Source: Pseudochelatococcus lubricantis
GTDB taxonomy: Bacteria > Pseudomonadota > Alphaproteobacteria > Rhizobiales > Beijerinckiaceae
Length of the DNA stretch: 64,000 nt
Assembly (NCBI RefSeq): GCF_011762225.1
Contig: NZ_JAASQI010000008.1
Coordinates: forward strand, 124,001 to 188,000
Direction of reading: 5' to 3'
The position numbers and the translations under genes were made by a program. The notes below the pieces were generated by a model, which had not been told where the DNA came from, made no database searches, and worked only from the letters and a program-made list of their open reading frames with translations. Of the stretch, positions 39,716-47,526 are shown piece after piece; the stretch's first letter is position 1; every line of letters begins with the position of its first letter.

Positions 39716-40765
39716 ATGAAAAGCGCACTGCCGGAACTCGTCGCGATTCCCGACAACCCGATCCCGCCCTCCGTCTCTGTGCGGGAAGTGACGGCGGTGG
39801 ACGGCGTCCGCCTGCGCATCGCGCACTGGCAGCCCGCCGGGGATGCAACGCCCGGCCGCGGCGTCGTGATCATCCTGCAGGGGCGGGGTGAGTTCATCGA
39901 GAAGTATTTCGAAGTCGTCGCCGAGCTGCGCCAGCGCGGCTTCCATGTCGTGGCCTTCGACTGGCGAGGGCAGGGCGGTTCGCAGCGCCTGCTGCGCCGA
40001 CGCGGCCGCACACCCGTGCAACCGGGCCACGTGCGCGACTTCGCCGACTACCAGCATGATCTCGACGCAGTGCTGGCCGATGTCGCAGCCTTGCTCCCTG
40101 ATCTGCCGCGCTTCGCGCTTTGCCATTCCATGGGCGGGGCCATCGCGCTGCTACGCGCCGCGACGGAGGGGCATGGCGGCGACTTCGCGCGCATCGTCGC
40201 CATCGCGCCGATGATCGCGCTGTCGCCCGCGATCGCCCCTTCCTTTGCCCCCGCCGTCGTCGCTGTCGGGCGCAATCTCGGGCTGTCTCGGCTCATCATT
40301 CCCGGCGGCAGGCGTGCGGCGACGGTCATGCGTCCCTTCGTCGGCAACCGGTTGACGAGCGACCGCGTCCGTTTCGACCGCATCCGGGCCGTGATAGCGC
40401 AGGCGCCGTGGCTGGCCGTTGGCGATCCGACGGTGGGGTGGCTCGCGGCCGCCTTCCGCGCCATGGCGCAACTATCCGTGCCGCGTTTTGCGCTCTCGGT
40501 TGCAACGCCCGCGCTTGTCGTCGCTGCCGGCGCCGACCGCATCGTCTCCACGCCGGCGACGGAGCGATTCGGATCGCGGTTGAAGGCGGGCAACGCCGTC
40601 GTCCTGCCCTACGCGAAACACGAGATCCTGATGGAGAACGACGACATCCGCGCCGTCTTCTGGGCGGCGTTCGACGCCTTCGTGCCGGGGCAGGGGCTGG
40701 TGGATGGCGGCGACGAGATCAGGCCGGGCGACGGCAACCATTTTCTGAACAAGTCCGACGCCTGA
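39716..40765 (+). CDS. Alpha/beta hydrolase, lysophospholipase-like (PldB family)
   Basis: This 349-residue hydrolase has the nucleophile elbow ALCHSMGGAIALL (Ser in HSMGG), the oxyanion region VVIILQGRGEFIEKYFEVVA, the acid near VVAAGADRIVS and the catalytic His in PYAKHEILMENDDIR. The family cleaves monoacylglycerols or lysophospholipids; the substrate is not known. The first position of the GXSXG motif is Cys rather than Gly. It is divergent from hsp20 with 165 bases between. The ATG follows CAGGG. Confidence 0.87.
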   Translation: MKSALPELVAIPDNPIPPSVSVREVTAVDGVRLRIAHWQPAGDATPGRGVVIILQGRGEFIEKYFEVVAELRQRGFHVVAFDWRGQGGSQRLLRRRGRTPVQPGHVRDFADYQHDLDAVLADVAALLPDLPRFALCHSMGGAIALLRAATEGHGGDFARIVAIAPMIALSPAIAPSFAPAVVAVGRNLGLSRLIIPGGRRAATVMRPFVGNRLTSDRVRFDRIRAVIAQAPWLAVGDPTVGWLAAAFRAMAQLSVPRFALSVATPALVVAAGADRIVSTPATERFGSRLKAGNAVVLPYAKHEILMENDDIRAVFWAAFDAFVPGQGLVDGGDEIRPGDGNHFLNKSDA

Positions 40766-40810
40766 ACGGGCGAGGAAGCGGGGCAGCCCGGGTTTCCCTC
40801 CGCCGCCCAA

Positions 40811-41620
40811 TCAGCCGTTGAGCAGGGCGAGTGCCACCTCGTGAACGCGGGGATCGCCGGCCGCCACCGCCGTGCCGCCCGCTGTCACCGGCCCTCCGGT
40901 CCAGCTCGTGACAACGCCGCCCGCTGCCTCGATGACCGGCACCAGCGCCACGATGTCGCAAGGCTTCAGCCCCGCTTCCACGACGAGATCGACGTGACCG
41001 GCAGCTACCATGGCGTAGGCGTAGCAGTCATAGCCGTAGCGGGCGAGGCGGCATTGGCCTTCCACCCGGTTGTAGGCTTCAAGATTGGTCCCCGTGAACA
41101 TGCGCGGCGAGGTGGTGGAGATGGTCGCCGAGGAGAGATCGGCGCACTCGCGCGTGCGCAGCGTGCCGCTCGCCGTCCCGCGCCGGTAGAGTGTGAGCGG
41201 CGCTGCCGCCGGAAACGCGGCGCCGGAGAACGTTTCGTCCGTAAAGGGTTGATGCATCAGCCCGAAGACGGGCGCGCCCCGGTATTTCAGCCCGATCAGC
41301 GTGCCCCACAGCGGCAGGCCGGAGATGAAGGCGCGCGTGCCGTCGATCGGGTCGAGCACCCAGACATAGTCGGCGTCGAGGCGCTCGCCGCCGTGCTCTT
41401 CCCCCTCGATGCCGTGATCGGGGTAGGTCTGGCGGATGAGCGTGCGCATCACGGACTCGGCCTCGCGGTCCGCATCCGTCACCGGGTCGAAATCGCCGTC
41501 CTCCGCCTTGTTATCCGCCGTCAGGGCGGTGCGGAACAGCGGCAGGGTGACGCCGGCAGACGCGGTGGCCAGCCTGTCGGCAAAGGCCATGATGTCGGAA
41601 ATATGCGGATCGGACGACAA
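40811..41620 (-). CDS. hisN: Histidinol-phosphatase, inositol monophosphatase superfamily (HisN)
   Basis: This protein of about 269 residues is a Mg-dependent phosphatase. Metal sites are GIEGEEHGGE, WVLDPIDGTRAFISG and, near the end, GLKPCDIVALVPVIEAAGG. The sequence fits the HisN group, which performs the last-but-one step of histidine synthesis, better than true SuhB inositol phosphatases; both share the fold. The TTG at 41620 is used because AGGGAG lies 7 bases before it; the next ATG (41590) has no ribosome-binding site. A suhB/mmgR-like sRNA lies upstream. Confidence 0.85.
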   Translation of the reverse strand: MSSDPHISDIMAFADRLATASAGVTLPLFRTALTADNKAEDGDFDPVTDADREAESVMRTLIRQTYPDHGIEGEEHGGERLDADYVWVLDPIDGTRAFISGLPLWGTLIGLKYRGAPVFGLMHQPFTDETFSGAAFPAAAPLTLYRRGTASGTLRTRECADLSSATISTTSPRMFTGTNLEAYNRVEGQCRLARYGYDCYAYAMVAAGHVDLVVEAGLKPCDIVALVPVIEAAGGVVTSWTGGPVTAGGTAVAAGDPRVHEVALALLNG

Positions 41621-41713
41621 GACAAGCTCCCTGGAATGGTCCGTCCGCTGCTCTAGAGCGCTTTCCCACCAAATGGAAGCATTTGAATGAGGAAGTCGTT
41701 CCGGAGAAGGCAA

Positions 41714-41757
41714 CACAAGGCCCCCGCCACCCGGGACGGGACGGCGGGGGCCTTGTG
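41714..41757 (-). terminator. 15-bp perfect hairpin upstream of hisN
   Basis: The arms CACAAGGCCCCCGCC (41714-41728) and 41743-41757 are exact reverse complements with a 14-base loop. Read on the minus strand, TTGCCTTCT follows, a poor U-tract. It may terminate read-through from pntB or act in the hisN leader. Confidence 0.6.
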
Positions 41758-41855
41758 CACAGATTCGGACGCGCAACAACGCCTTGATAACCAACAGGTT
41801 GCGCCGAGAAAAGCCTCATCGTTCCGGCAAGCGGCAAAAAGTCCGCTCGCCGGTC

Positions 41856-41884
41856 TTGTGTTTTGTGCAGCGCGGTGGCATATT
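41856..41884 (+). promoter_or_regulatory. Candidate promoter of the first mmgR-like sRNA
   Basis: TTGTGT (41856-41861), a 17-base spacer and CATATT (41879-41884) place a start at about 41891, just before the first stem of the sRNA. Confidence 0.5.
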
Positions 41885-41890
41885 GTTGCA

Positions 41891-41984
41891 GTGCGATATG
41901 GCGATGGCGTCGCCTTATCGCTGCCCTCCTTGGGCGTTTCCTCCCTAGACTTGGACCGCGCATGCAAATGTGCGGTCCTTTTTT
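41891..41984 (+). ncRNA. suhB/mmgR (alpha-r8)-like small RNA, copy 1
   Basis: About 94 nt. Stem 1 pairs 41893-41904 with 41910-41921 (one mismatch). A single-stranded segment follows with GGGCGTTTCCTCCCTAGAC. A terminator stem GGACCGCGCA/TGTGCGGTCC ends in six T (41979-41984). The CCUCCC segment, the terminator and the place next to an inositol-phosphatase-family gene match the alphaproteobacterial suhB RNA, known as MmgR in Sinorhizobium, where it limits PHB granule build-up. The family name is from memory of the motif; the RNA itself is well supported by the second copy at 45880-45985. Confidence 0.72.
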
Positions 41985-41999
41985 ATGGGCGGACGGGTT

Positions 42000-42027
42000 C
42001 CTGTCATTGCGTTAACGCAATGACAGG
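42000..42027. repeat. 28-bp perfect palindrome after pntB
   Basis: The sequence from 42000 to 42027 has 14-base arms (CCTGTCATTGCGTT and its complement) and no spacer. It lies 18 bases after the pntB stop. No T-run follows on the minus strand. It could be an RNA end-protecting hairpin or a protein site. Confidence 0.65.
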
Positions 42028-42045
42028 GGTCGTTTCGTTAAATTT

Positions 42046-43449
42046 TCAGTCGAGCGACTTCAGGATGCTTTCGACCGTCTTCTTCGCATCGCCGAACAGC
42101 ATCATCGTGTTGTCGCGGAAGAAGAGTTCGTTCTCGACGCCGGCGTAGCCGGACCCCATGCCGCGCTTGCAGAACAGGACCGTCTTCGCCTTTTCCACGT
42201 CGAGGATGGGCATGCCGAAGATGGGAGAGGACGGATCGTTCTTCGCCGCCGGGTTGGTGACGTCGTTGGCGCCGATCACGAAGGCGACATCGGCCTGTGC
42301 GAATTCCGAGTTGATGTCCTCAAGTTCGAACACCTCGTCGTAGGGCACGTTCGCTTCCGCCAGCAGCACGTTCATGTGGCCGGGCATGCGGCCGGCGACG
42401 GGGTGGATGGCGTACTTCACGTCGACGCCTTCCGCCTTCAGCTTGTCGGCCATCTCGCGCAGCGCGTGCTGGGCCTGCGCCACCGCCATGCCGTAGCCCG
42501 GCACGATGATGACCTTGCCCGCGTTCTTCATCAGGAAGGCCGCGTCTTCCGCCGAGCCCTGCTTGACCGGGCGATTCTCCACCGCCCCGCCGGCGCTCGC
42601 CGCGGCCGCCTCGCCGCCGAAGCCGCCGAGGATCACCGAGATGAACGAGCGGTTCATGCCCTTGCACATGATGTAGGACAGGATCGCACCCGACGAGCCG
42701 ACGAGGGCGCCCGTGATGATCAGCGCGAGGTTGCCGAGCGTGAAGCCGATGCCGGCGGCCGCCCAGCCCGAGTAGGAGTTGAGCATCGACACCACGACCG
42801 GCATGTCCGCGCCGCCGATGGGCACGATCAGCAGGAAGCCGAGCGCGAAGCTCACCAGCGCGATCAGCCAGAACACCACGTGGCTTTCCGTCGTCACGAA
42901 GACGACGAACAGCACCAGCAGCAGCACGGCGAGCGCGATGTTGATGGCGTGGCGGCTCGGCAGCAGGATCGGCTTGCCGGACATGCGCCCGTCGAGTTTC
43001 AGGAACGCGATGACCGAGCCGGAGAAGGTGATCGCGCCGATGGCAAGGCCGAGGCCCATTTCCACCAGGCTTGCGCCGTGAATTTCGCCGGGGGCGCCGA
43101 TGCCGAAGGCGCGCGGCGCATAGAGCGCGCCGGCCGCCACCAGCACGGCGGCGAGGCCGACGAGCGAGTGGAAGGCGGCGACGAGCTGGGGCATGGCCGT
43201 CATCGGCACGCGCCGCGCGATGACCGCGCCCGCGCCGCCGCCGATGGCGATGCCGAGCACGATCAGCAGCCAGGCGAAGCCGTCGGCCGGCGGATGGCCG
43301 ACCAGCGTCGTCGCGATGGCGAGCGCCATGCCGATCATGCCGTAGAGGTTGCCCTGCCGCGATGTCGCCGGGGAGGAGAGGCCGCGCAGCGCCAGGATGA
43401 ACAGGACGCCCGCGACGAGATAGAGAAGGGCCGCAAGGTTTTCGGACAT
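42046..43449 (-). CDS. pntB: NAD(P) transhydrogenase beta subunit PntB
   Basis: This 467-residue membrane protein couples proton entry to NADPH formation from NADH. About nine N-terminal helices carry the proton path. The C-terminal NADP(H)-binding domain III follows (VIIVPGYGMAVAQAQHALRE, then HPVAGRMPGHMNVLLAEANV). Length is normal. It is last in pntAA-pntAB-pntB, 5 bases after pntAB. Confidence 0.97.
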   Translation of the reverse strand: MSENLAALLYLVAGVLFILALRGLSSPATSRQGNLYGMIGMALAIATTLVGHPPADGFAWLLIVLGIAIGGGAGAVIARRVPMTAMPQLVAAFHSLVGLAAVLVAAGALYAPRAFGIGAPGEIHGASLVEMGLGLAIGAITFSGSVIAFLKLDGRMSGKPILLPSRHAINIALAVLLLVLFVVFVTTESHVVFWLIALVSFALGFLLIVPIGGADMPVVVSMLNSYSGWAAAGIGFTLGNLALIITGALVGSSGAILSYIMCKGMNRSFISVILGGFGGEAAAASAGGAVENRPVKQGSAEDAAFLMKNAGKVIIVPGYGMAVAQAQHALREMADKLKAEGVDVKYAIHPVAGRMPGHMNVLLAEANVPYDEVFELEDINSEFAQADVAFVIGANDVTNPAAKNDPSSPIFGMPILDVEKAKTVLFCKRGMGSGYAGVENELFFRDNTMMLFGDAKKTVESILKSLD

Positions 43450-43454
43450 GACGA

Positions 43455-43916
43455 TCAGCCCTTCTTCTTGTACATGGCGAGCATGCGCTGCGTCACGAGG
43501 AAGCCGCCGAAGATGTTCACCGAGGCGAGAATCAACGCGATGAAACCGAAGAGGCGCGCCCAGCCCGAGCCGCCCTCAAGTGCGGGCGCGGCCTCGACGC
43601 CCACCGCCAGCAGGGCGCCGACGACGATCACCGACGAGATGGCGTTGGTTACCGACATCAGCGGCGTGTGCAGCGCCGGCGTCACCGACCAGACGACGTA
43701 GTAGCCGACGAACACCGCCAGCACGAAAATGGCGAGGCGGAACACCGTGGGGTCCACCGCGCCGCCCGTTGCACCGTGGGCGATGGCGCCGATGGCGGCG
43801 GCGGCCTGATCTGCGTAGACCTGTGCCGCGTCGGCTGCGGCACGCGCCGCGTCCGCCGCCGAGCGGGCCTGTTCAAGCGTATGTTCCGGCGAAAGGTTTG
43901 CCACGGGGGTTGCCAT
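43455..43916 (-). CDS. pntAB: NAD(P) transhydrogenase alpha-2 subunit PntAB
   Basis: This protein of about 153 residues is the membrane part of the alpha subunit, separate from the soluble part as is usual in alphaproteobacteria. Helices lie at about 65-150 ([40 protein letters not shown]). The N-terminal ~55 residues are an Ala-rich helix ([20 protein letters not shown]). The ATG at 43916 follows GAGAGG; an in-frame ATG 9 bases upstream overlaps that site. Confidence 0.95.
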   Translation of the reverse strand: MATPVANLSPEHTLEQARSAADAARAAADAAQVYADQAAAAIGAIAHGATGGAVDPTVFRLAIFVLAVFVGYYVVWSVTPALHTPLMSVTNAISSVIVVGALLAVGVEAAPALEGGSGWARLFGFIALILASVNIFGGFLVTQRMLAMYKKKG

Positions 43917-43944
43917 GACGCGCATCCTCTCAGATCAGGAGAAA

Positions 43945-45081
43945 TTAAGCCTTCGGCTGGAAGGCGGGATGAATGACGGCCCCGTCGCGGGTCAGCGCGG
44001 TGGCTTTGACGATCTCGTCGTCCCAGTTGATGGCGATCGCCTTCGACTGTTTGTCGATGAGCTGCTCGGCGAAGGCGAGCAGGTTTTTCGAGTAGAGCGT
44101 GGAAGCGGTCGCCGCGAGGCGGCCCGGCACGTTGAGGTGGCCGACGATCTTCACGCCGTCTACGGCCGCAACCTCGCCGGGCTTCGCGCCCTCGACATTG
44201 CCGCCGCGCTCCACCGCCAGATCGACGATCACGGAGCCGGGGCGCATCGAGCGCACCATCGCGTCCGACACCAGGCGCGGCGCGGCGCGGCCGGGAATCA
44301 GCGCCGTCGTGATCACGATATCCTGCTTGGCGATGTGGGAGGCGATGAGTTCCGACTGCTTGCGCTTGTACTCGTCCGACATCTCGCGCGCGTAGCCGCC
44401 CGCGGTCTCCGCCTGCTTGAATTCCTCGTCCTCGACGGCAATGAACTTGGCGCCGAGCGATTCCACCTGCTCCTTGGCAGCGGGGCGCACGTCCGTGGCG
44501 GTGACGATGGCGCCGAGGCGCCGGGCCGTGGCGATGGCCTGGAGGCCGGCGACACCCGCGCCCATCACGAACACGCGCGCGGCCGGCACGGTGCCGGCGG
44601 CCGTCATCATCATCGGCAGCGCCCGGCCATATTCCGCCGCGGCGTCGATCACCGCGCGATAGCCGGCAAGGTTCGCCTGCGACGACAGCACATCCATGAC
44701 CTGCGCGCGGGTAATGCGCGGCGTCAGTTCCGTGGCGAAGGCGATGATGCCGGCTTCCGCCAGCGCCCTGATCGCATCCTCATGACCATAGGGGTCGAGC
44801 TGCGCGATCAGGATGGCGCCGTTCTTCAGCAGCCCGATTTCCGCCTCTGCCGGACGGCGCACCTTGAGGACGACATCCGCCCCCGCCAGCGCCGCGGCGG
44901 CATCGCCAGCGACGGTCGCGCCGGCAGCCTCGTAATCGGCATCCGGAATACCCGAGGCAAGCCCCGCACCAGCCTGAACCCGTACGGTCGCGCCGAGCGC
45001 AACGAATTTCTTGACGGTTTCGGGCGTCGCGGCGACACGGCTTTCGTCAGCCAGGGTTTCTGTGGGAACGGCGACCAGCAT
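43945..45081 (-). CDS. pntAA: NAD(P) transhydrogenase alpha-1 subunit PntAA
   Basis: This 378-residue soluble NAD(H)-binding domain I protein resembles alanine dehydrogenase. Motifs are VPTETLADESRVAATPETVK at the N-terminus and the Rossmann site GAGVAGLQAIATARRLGA. It forms the transhydrogenase with PntAB and PntB on the cytoplasmic face. CGGAG lies about 8 bases before the ATG; a GTG three codons upstream is possible. Confidence 0.97.
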   Translation of the reverse strand: MLVAVPTETLADESRVAATPETVKKFVALGATVRVQAGAGLASGIPDADYEAAGATVAGDAAAALAGADVVLKVRRPAEAEIGLLKNGAILIAQLDPYGHEDAIRALAEAGIIAFATELTPRITRAQVMDVLSSQANLAGYRAVIDAAAEYGRALPMMMTAAGTVPAARVFVMGAGVAGLQAIATARRLGAIVTATDVRPAAKEQVESLGAKFIAVEDEEFKQAETAGGYAREMSDEYKRKQSELIASHIAKQDIVITTALIPGRAAPRLVSDAMVRSMRPGSVIVDLAVERGGNVEGAKPGEVAAVDGVKIVGHLNVPGRLAATASTLYSKNLLAFAEQLIDKQSKAIAINWDDEIVKATALTRDGAVIHPAFQPKA

Positions 45082-45453
45082 GGCATTCACTCCGAAGCGG
45101 CACAGGGCGGCATGTATCTGGTTGGTCTGATTTTCTGATTGCTACAATGCGTGAATGGGCGGAATGTCAGGCGTGTGACGGGCCGGCGCGGCTGGTGTTT
45201 CAGGCGGCAGGGCTCCGCGCAGCCCTGCAAGCGATCGCGCGCAGCGGCCGCTCCCGCGGGACGTTGCCCGCACACGCATCTGGCTGTGAAGCTTCCGGAA
45301 AGCGCCGACGGCGCGCATGACGGGCCGCTCCGGGCGAGGGAAAAGGCAATCTGCCGCTATGGTCGAATGACGGATGACAGCGCGGGCGCGGCGCCTGCCT
45401 TGCCGGGACCCGGCGGTGGAGGCCGGTCCATTCGCACCCAAACCGCCCGGCGA
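45082..45453. other. Gap upstream of pntAA
   Basis: About 370 GC-rich bases between the pntAA start and the stop of the cytochrome oxidase micro-gene. No coding frame with family features. It should hold the pnt promoter. Confidence 0.4.
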
Positions 45454-45585
45454 TCACAGCAGGAAGATCGCCATCAGGACCAGCACGGCGATGATGGCGC
45501 CGCCGCCGATCTTCGCTAGGCGCATGAAGCCCGCATAGGTGCGTTCGTGCTCCCGATAGTCCATCTCGACAATATCATTCGCCAC
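45454..45585 (-). CDS. aa3-type cytochrome c oxidase subunit IV
   Basis: This 43-residue protein reads ANDIVEMDYREHERTYAGF then a single membrane helix, GGGAIIAVLVLMAIFLL. This is the alphaproteobacterial COX subunit IV family (PF07835-like), a one-helix subunit of aa3 oxidase whose main subunits are encoded elsewhere. The start is GTG with GGGAGGAG at good spacing. It was found by reading the sequence directly; it is too short for usual length cut-offs. Confidence 0.88.
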   Translation of the reverse strand: MANDIVEMDYREHERTYAGFMRLAKIGGGAIIAVLVLMAIFLL

Positions 45586-45875
45586 GGCGCCACTCCTCCC
45601 CATCCGATCCTCAGCTTGAGGTCGTACCTCAAGGCGCGCGCTCTTGCAATGGTGTCAAACCAGTTTGGTTTATTTTGGGCGGATCAAGGGCTACGCGATG
45701 TTACGCACAGGAGTTTTTTCGACTGATACTATTCCTTGCTGGCAAATGGTTCGATGCGTTTTGCCGCACCCGCTTGAAAATCCCCTCTTGCGTTCGGTGA
45801 AGTTTCGTGCGCAACTATGGCCATCCAAGAATGGTCGCCTGTAAGGGTCCGGTCCTGGATAGACGGACAATACAA

Positions 45876-45985
45876 AAACCGCGCATCGTTCCGTGAAGCG
45901 GTCCAGGTCTAGGGAAGAAACGCCCGTCAAAGGGTAGGCGGCAAAAAGCGTCACCGCGACGCTCGTCTGAATAGCACCCGCCACG
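45876..45985 (-). ncRNA. suhB/mmgR (alpha-r8)-like small RNA, copy 2
   Basis: On the minus strand the segment GGGCGTTTCTTCCCTAGAC, then CTGGACCGC, repeats copy 1 at 41891-41984 with few changes. A first stem AGCGTC-GCGGT-GACGCT (45947-45963) lies upstream in the RNA. A terminator stem ACCGC/GCGGT runs into a T-run at about 45879-45883. The 5' end is uncertain (about 45970-45985). Sequence shared only in the RNA-like parts argues for a true sRNA family. Confidence 0.68.
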
Positions 45986-45996
45986 AGGTGCAAGGA

Positions 45997-46026
45997 ACCC
46001 GTCCTGTACGACAGGACGGGTTTTTT
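45997..46026 (+). terminator. Rho-independent terminator, plus strand
   Basis: The arms ACCCGTCCTGT (45997-46007) and ACAGGACGGGT (46011-46021) form a perfect 11-bp stem with a 3-base loop, followed by T at 46021-46026. It lies 16 bases after the stop of the DUF459 gene (opposite strand). As drawn it ends a plus-strand transcript, for which no gene is visible upstream. Confidence 0.8.
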
Positions 46027-46042
46027 CATGGCCTTGGCCTGT

Positions 46043-47368
46043 CTATTGCGCGGATACGGTCGCGGTCTGCACGGTTGTGCCCGTTCCGTCGGGCGTGGGG
46101 GATGCTTCAAAGCTGGCGTTGAGCGGGCGCTCCGGAGGCGGCCAGGAAAAATCGTCGGCCCGCCCGGCTACGGGTTCCGGCGCGCGGCCCTCGCCGTAGA
46201 CGCGGTGCACGAGCACAGCGGCGTCGCCTTTCAGGACGGGGCGTTGGGTCAGCAACTGCCCGTCCGGCGCGGACTGCAGGCTGGCGAGCGGCAGGATCGG
46301 CCCGGCGGCCGGCTTGACGGGAATGACGACCGGCACCGGCATGTCGGGCAGCGAGAGCAATGCCCCTTCCTGATCCGCCTCGGCCTGCGGGCTCGTCTCG
46401 GCCGGGGTGGCGGCGATGACCGTCGACAGCCCGCGCGCCTGCAGGAGCCGGCGGATCTCCAGCTCGACAAAATGCGCCGCCTTGCGCCCGCCGGCCTTCG
46501 TGAGGCCGACGCCGTCGCCGTTGCGCAATTGTGCCGTCTGCCCGCGGACATCAGGCCCGTTGGCGGTGAACTCCTTCTCATCGTTGGAAAATCCGGCCCA
46601 GATATCCACGAATACGCCGCCCGCCTTCAGCACCTCCTCCCGGTAGAGCGCGTTGAGGGCGCTGGCGGCGTCGGAGTGCGCCTCGTTCTTCATCGGCGGC
46701 AGGCCGACCCAGATCAGCGGAAGGTCGCGGTCGGCGAAGGTGCGAATCAGCGAATCGATGCGCCCGGACATCAGCTCCTTCCAGCGCGCCGACTCGAAGG
46801 GCACCTCGACCTCGCCGTCCATCAGGCTGCGCGGCGGCTCGGCCCCGAGGAGCACAACGCCGACCGTTATGGGCTGCGGCGCCGGCATGCCCTCGCGGCT
46901 GTAATCGCGCATCAGGAAGGCCCAGTCGGGCAGGGTGGCGCGCGTCAGGCTCGTCTCCGCGCCGGCGCGGCTGACAACGGCGATCTCGCGCGTGGTGGCG
47001 AACGCCTCCTGCAAGCCGCCGGCCAGCGCCTCACCGAGAGAATCGCCGATCACGGCGATGAACGTGTTCGCTTCCCGCTTCTGCTGCGCATCACGCACGA
47101 TCACGGTCGCGGGGCGGGGTTTGCGCGGCACCTTCCGCGCCTGCGCGGGCGCTGGCGGGCGGGTGGGCTTCTGCCTCACGCTACGGGCGGCAGGCGGCTG
47201 CGCAGGCTGCTGTTCCTTCTTGAAAATGCTGTCGAGGAAGCGCGTCAGCGGGTCGGACGCAGCATGGAGCGGCGCCTGCGCCGCGCCCAGAACAAGGCCG
47301 ACGCCTGTGATCGCCGCGATAATGCGCAGCAATCCGCTCCCGGTTGATCCGTTTCGACGCGACGGCAT
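46043..47368 (-). CDS. DUF459 SGNH-hydrolase-like periplasmic protein
   Basis: This 441-residue protein has an N-terminal signal/anchor helix (LLRIIAAITGVGLVLGAAQA), a Pro/Arg/Lys-rich linker (about 50-95) and an SGNH-like domain (about 100-310): FIAVIGDSLGEALAGGL holds the block I Asp-Ser, and GVGLTKAGGRKAAHFVELEI holds the late block. Proteins of this family occur in Hyphomicrobiales; their substrate is not known, cell-envelope esters being likely. A Pro-rich C-terminal tail follows. It lies upstream of the plus-strand-reading hairpin at 45997. Confidence 0.82.
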   Translation of the reverse strand: MPSRRNGSTGSGLLRIIAAITGVGLVLGAAQAPLHAASDPLTRFLDSIFKKEQQPAQPPAARSVRQKPTRPPAPAQARKVPRKPRPATVIVRDAQQKREANTFIAVIGDSLGEALAGGLQEAFATTREIAVVSRAGAETSLTRATLPDWAFLMRDYSREGMPAPQPITVGVVLLGAEPPRSLMDGEVEVPFESARWKELMSGRIDSLIRTFADRDLPLIWVGLPPMKNEAHSDAASALNALYREEVLKAGGVFVDIWAGFSNDEKEFTANGPDVRGQTAQLRNGDGVGLTKAGGRKAAHFVELEIRRLLQARGLSTVIAATPAETSPQAEADQEGALLSLPDMPVPVVIPVKPAAGPILPLASLQSAPDGQLLTQRPVLKGDAAVLVHRVYGEGRAPEPVAGRADDFSWPPPERPLNASFEASPTPDGTGTTVQTATVSAQ

Positions 47369-47526
47369 GATGCTTCACACGGAATGACAGGTCGCCGCTT
47401 GTCTTCGCGACAAGCGGCATGGGTTCATACCTTTGCATCATAGGGCAGAAACGGCGACGAGTCTCGCGTCGCCCGCGCGTTCGCGGGTCAGGGTAAACGC
47501 GGGGAAGGTCGCCGCCTTCCCGCTGC

